DNA of 7,246 bases from an uncultured Lysobacteraceae bacterium (GTDB lineage Bacteria > Pseudomonadota > Gammaproteobacteria > Xanthomonadales > Rhodanobacteraceae). The stretch's first letter is position 1. The number at the start of each line of letters is the position of its first letter. Below are positions 5,686-7,246 of this stretch, piece after piece. The stretch is taken from the NCBI GenBank assembly GCA_946480705.1, contig CAMLLF010000188.1, positions 1 through 7,246 of the forward strand. Reading direction: 5' to 3'. Position numbers and translations under genes: made by a program. The notes under the pieces were generated by a model. It saw only the letters and a list, made by a program, of their open reading frames with translations. It was not told the DNA's origin and searched no databases.

Positions 5686-7246
5686 GCCGGCCGCGCACGC
5701 TCAGCAGGTGGCGAACGAGCGGCGGTTCGGGGCCTTCGTGCAACGCGACGATCTCGCGCTGCAGGTCCGCATCGGCGTTGGACACGCGGTGGTGCTGGCG
5801 CAGGTGCTCGGCCCAGGATTCGACGAGAAACCACTCGACGATGCGCTCGGGTTCCACGGCGTCTTCGGCCGCGCCCCAGAGATAGGCACCGTCCCGGCGC
5901 CGTTCCTCCGACAGCGCTTCGAGCTTGGCGAGAAATGCGTCGCGCCGTTCGGCCGGCACGCGGTACTCAAGCTGCACCAGGACCGGTCCGCGATCGCGCT
6001 CGACCGGCAGCGCGGTCAGCGGTTCGGGCCAATGCCGCGCCGGCGCGAGGTCGACATCCCCGGCCGGCAGGCGCAGGCGATACAGCGCCAGCCCGCTGAG
6101 CGCGAGGCCCGCCGCCGCGATCGCGAGCGCGACCGCCACGCCGGCGCGCTGCGCCACGAGACCCCAGCCGAAACTGCCGGCCGCGAGCGCACCGTTGAAC
6201 ACGGTCAGGTACACGGCGAGTCCGCGGCCGCGCACCCAGTTCGGCAGCACGCTCTGCGCCGTGCCGTTGAGCGTCGTCAGCGCGACGATCCAGGCCGAGC
6301 CGAGCACGAACAGCAGGACGACCGCCGTCGCACGCGGCGGCGCGAGCGCGAGCGCGGCCAGCACGCCGGCCGATACGAGTCCGGCGAACAGCAGCAGCCG
6401 GTCGGCCGTTGCATGGCCGCGCAGCCACGGCAGCAGGAAGGCCCCGGCGATCGCGCCGACGCCGACCGCCGCGAGCAGCAGGCCGTAGAAACCGGCGCCG
6501 CCCTGCAGCAACTGCCGCGCGATCAGCGGCAGCAGCGCCCAGACCGCGCTCGCGAATGCGAAGAAGACCGCGGCGCGCAGCAGCACGCGATGTAACTCGC
6601 GGCTGGTCCGCGCATAACGCACGCCGGCGCGGAACGCACCGAGGAACTGCTCGTTGAGCCGGTCCGCCGCTGCGACCGGGCGCCGCCACCAGAGCAGCGC
6701 AACGATCACGAACAGATAGCTCGCGACATCGGCGCCGTAGGCCGCTGTGGCGCCGAAGCTCGCGAGCAGCAGGCCGCCGAGCGCCGGTCCGATCGCGCGC
6801 GAGATGTTCACGCCGAGAGAATTCAGCGCAACCGCGGCGCGCACCGACTCCTGCGGTACGAGTTCCGGCACGATGGCCTGCCACGCCGGCATCGCGAGCG
6901 CTGCGCCGACGCCACCGAGAAAGGTCAACACGGCGAGCCAGCCGACCGTCATCGTCCCGGTCGCCGTCAGCAGCAGCATCGTGCCGCTGACGAGCATCAG
7001 CCAGACCTGCGCGAACACGAGAAAGCGCCGCCGGTCGAGGATGTCGGTCAGCACGCCCGCCGGAATCGCGAGCAGAAAGATCGGCAGCGTCGCGGCGGTC
7101 TGGATCAGCGCGACCATGGCCGGGCTCGGCGACAGGTCGGTCGCTAGCCACGCGCTCGCGACGTCGCGCATGAACGAACCGGTGTTGCCGACGATCGTCG
7201 CCGTCCAGAGCACGGCGACGTGGAACGCGAAGATGCCCGCGAGCAC
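5663..7246 (-). CDS. MFS transporter, MFS_3/EntS-like exporter with soluble C-terminal domain, 5' partial
   Basis: An inner-membrane major facilitator protein, probably a proton-driven exporter of small molecules. The frame runs to the window edge. The GTG there is probably internal, because relatives have about 20 more residues before the first helix. Residue numbers count from the edge. Helix 1 is roughly 5-25 and leads into GNTGSFMRDVASAWLATDLS. The MFS motif A loop is GVLTDILDRRR at 64-74. GLY/ALA-rich helices continue to about 392, giving most of a 12-helix core. After a linker, residues about 420-517 form a soluble domain (VLVQLEYRVPAERRDAFLAKL, here 422-442 region; RIVEWFLVESWAEHLRQHHRV near 468-488) resembling an antibiotic-biosynthesis-monooxygenase-type alpha/beta barrel. 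This tail is usual for the MFS_3 family, where EntS exports enterobactin. It overlaps the alginate-export-type barrel gene downstream, so the two are an operon. The substrate is unknown, and no siderophore genes are visible. Confidence 0.9.
   Translation of the reverse strand: MLAGIFAFHVAVLWTATIVGNTGSFMRDVASAWLATDLSPSPAMVALIQTAATLPIFLLAIPAGVLTDILDRRRFLVFAQVWLMLVSGTMLLLTATGTMTVGWLAVLTFLGGVGAALAMPAWQAIVPELVPQESVRAAVALNSLGVNISRAIGPALGGLLLASFGATAAYGADVASYLFVIVALLWWRRPVAAADRLNEQFLGAFRAGVRYARTSRELHRVLLRAAVFFAFASAVWALLPLIARQLLQGGAGFYGLLLAAVGVGAIAGAFLLPWLRGHATADRLLLFAGLVSAGVLAALALAPPRATAVVLLFVLGSAWIVALTTLNGTAQSVLPNWVRGRGLAVYLTVFNGALAAGSFGWGLVAQRAGVAVALAIAAAGLALSGLALYRLRLPAGDVDLAPARHWPEPLTALPVERDRGPVLVQLEYRVPAERRDAFLAKLEALSEERRRDGAYLWGAAEDAVEPERIVEWFLVESWAEHLRQHHRVSNADADLQREIVALHEGPEPPLVRHLLSVRGRHGQHGDG

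Noticed and set aside
4489..6099. A 536-codon plus-strand open frame across the barrel and MFS genes
   Set aside because: It is antisense to two recognisable genes, is rich in Arg/Ala and shows no motif. Long antisense frames are common at this GC content.

Overview
This is a GC-rich, tightly packed stretch of bacterial chromosome. GC content, codon use and gene content (a P-domain subtilase, a LysR/pirin divergent pair, an alginate-export-type barrel) suggest a beta-proteobacterium, most likely Burkholderia or a close relative. That is an inference from protein style, since no RNA marker is present. I see no insertion sequence, phage gene, tRNA, rRNA or CRISPR array. The longest stretch without a coding call is 165 bases.

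Layout. (1) 1-2003, plus strand: a subtilisin-family (S8) serine protease, cut at its 5' end by the window edge. It has a propeptide-like region, a complete Asp/His/Asn/Ser catalytic set, a C-terminal P (proprotein convertase) domain and a very basic tail. (2) 2064-2501, minus strand: a small GNAT acetyltransferase, convergent with the protease. (3) 2603-3523, minus strand: a LysR-type regulator resembling E. coli YhaJ. (4) 3689-4387, plus strand: a pirin family protein resembling the quercetinase YhhW, divergent from the LysR gene. (5) 4432-5685, minus strand: an outer-membrane beta-barrel of the alginate export family. (6) 5663-7246, minus strand: an MFS exporter of the MFS_3/EntS-like type with a soluble C-terminal domain, cut at its 5' end by the window edge.

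How the genes relate. The LysR and pirin genes share a 165-bp divergent control region, the classic layout for a LysR regulator and its target. Two related 16-bp sites (ATTCGA-N4-TTCGAT) lie at its two ends, one touching the LysR start and one just upstream of the pirin ribosome binding site. They are candidate operators. The MFS and barrel genes overlap by 23 bp and are surely co-transcribed, so an inner-membrane exporter is paired with an outer-membrane channel. The pirin gene and this operon converge on a strong GC-rich hairpin (4403-4436) that includes the barrel gene's stop codon. The GNAT gene lies 101 bp downstream of the LysR gene on the same strand and has its own good ribosome binding site.

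Most of the window is ordinary accessory chromosome. The points most worth a second look are the paired operator-like sites, the basic tail and cysteine content of the protease, and the overlapping exporter/barrel pair. No clearly new system is evident.
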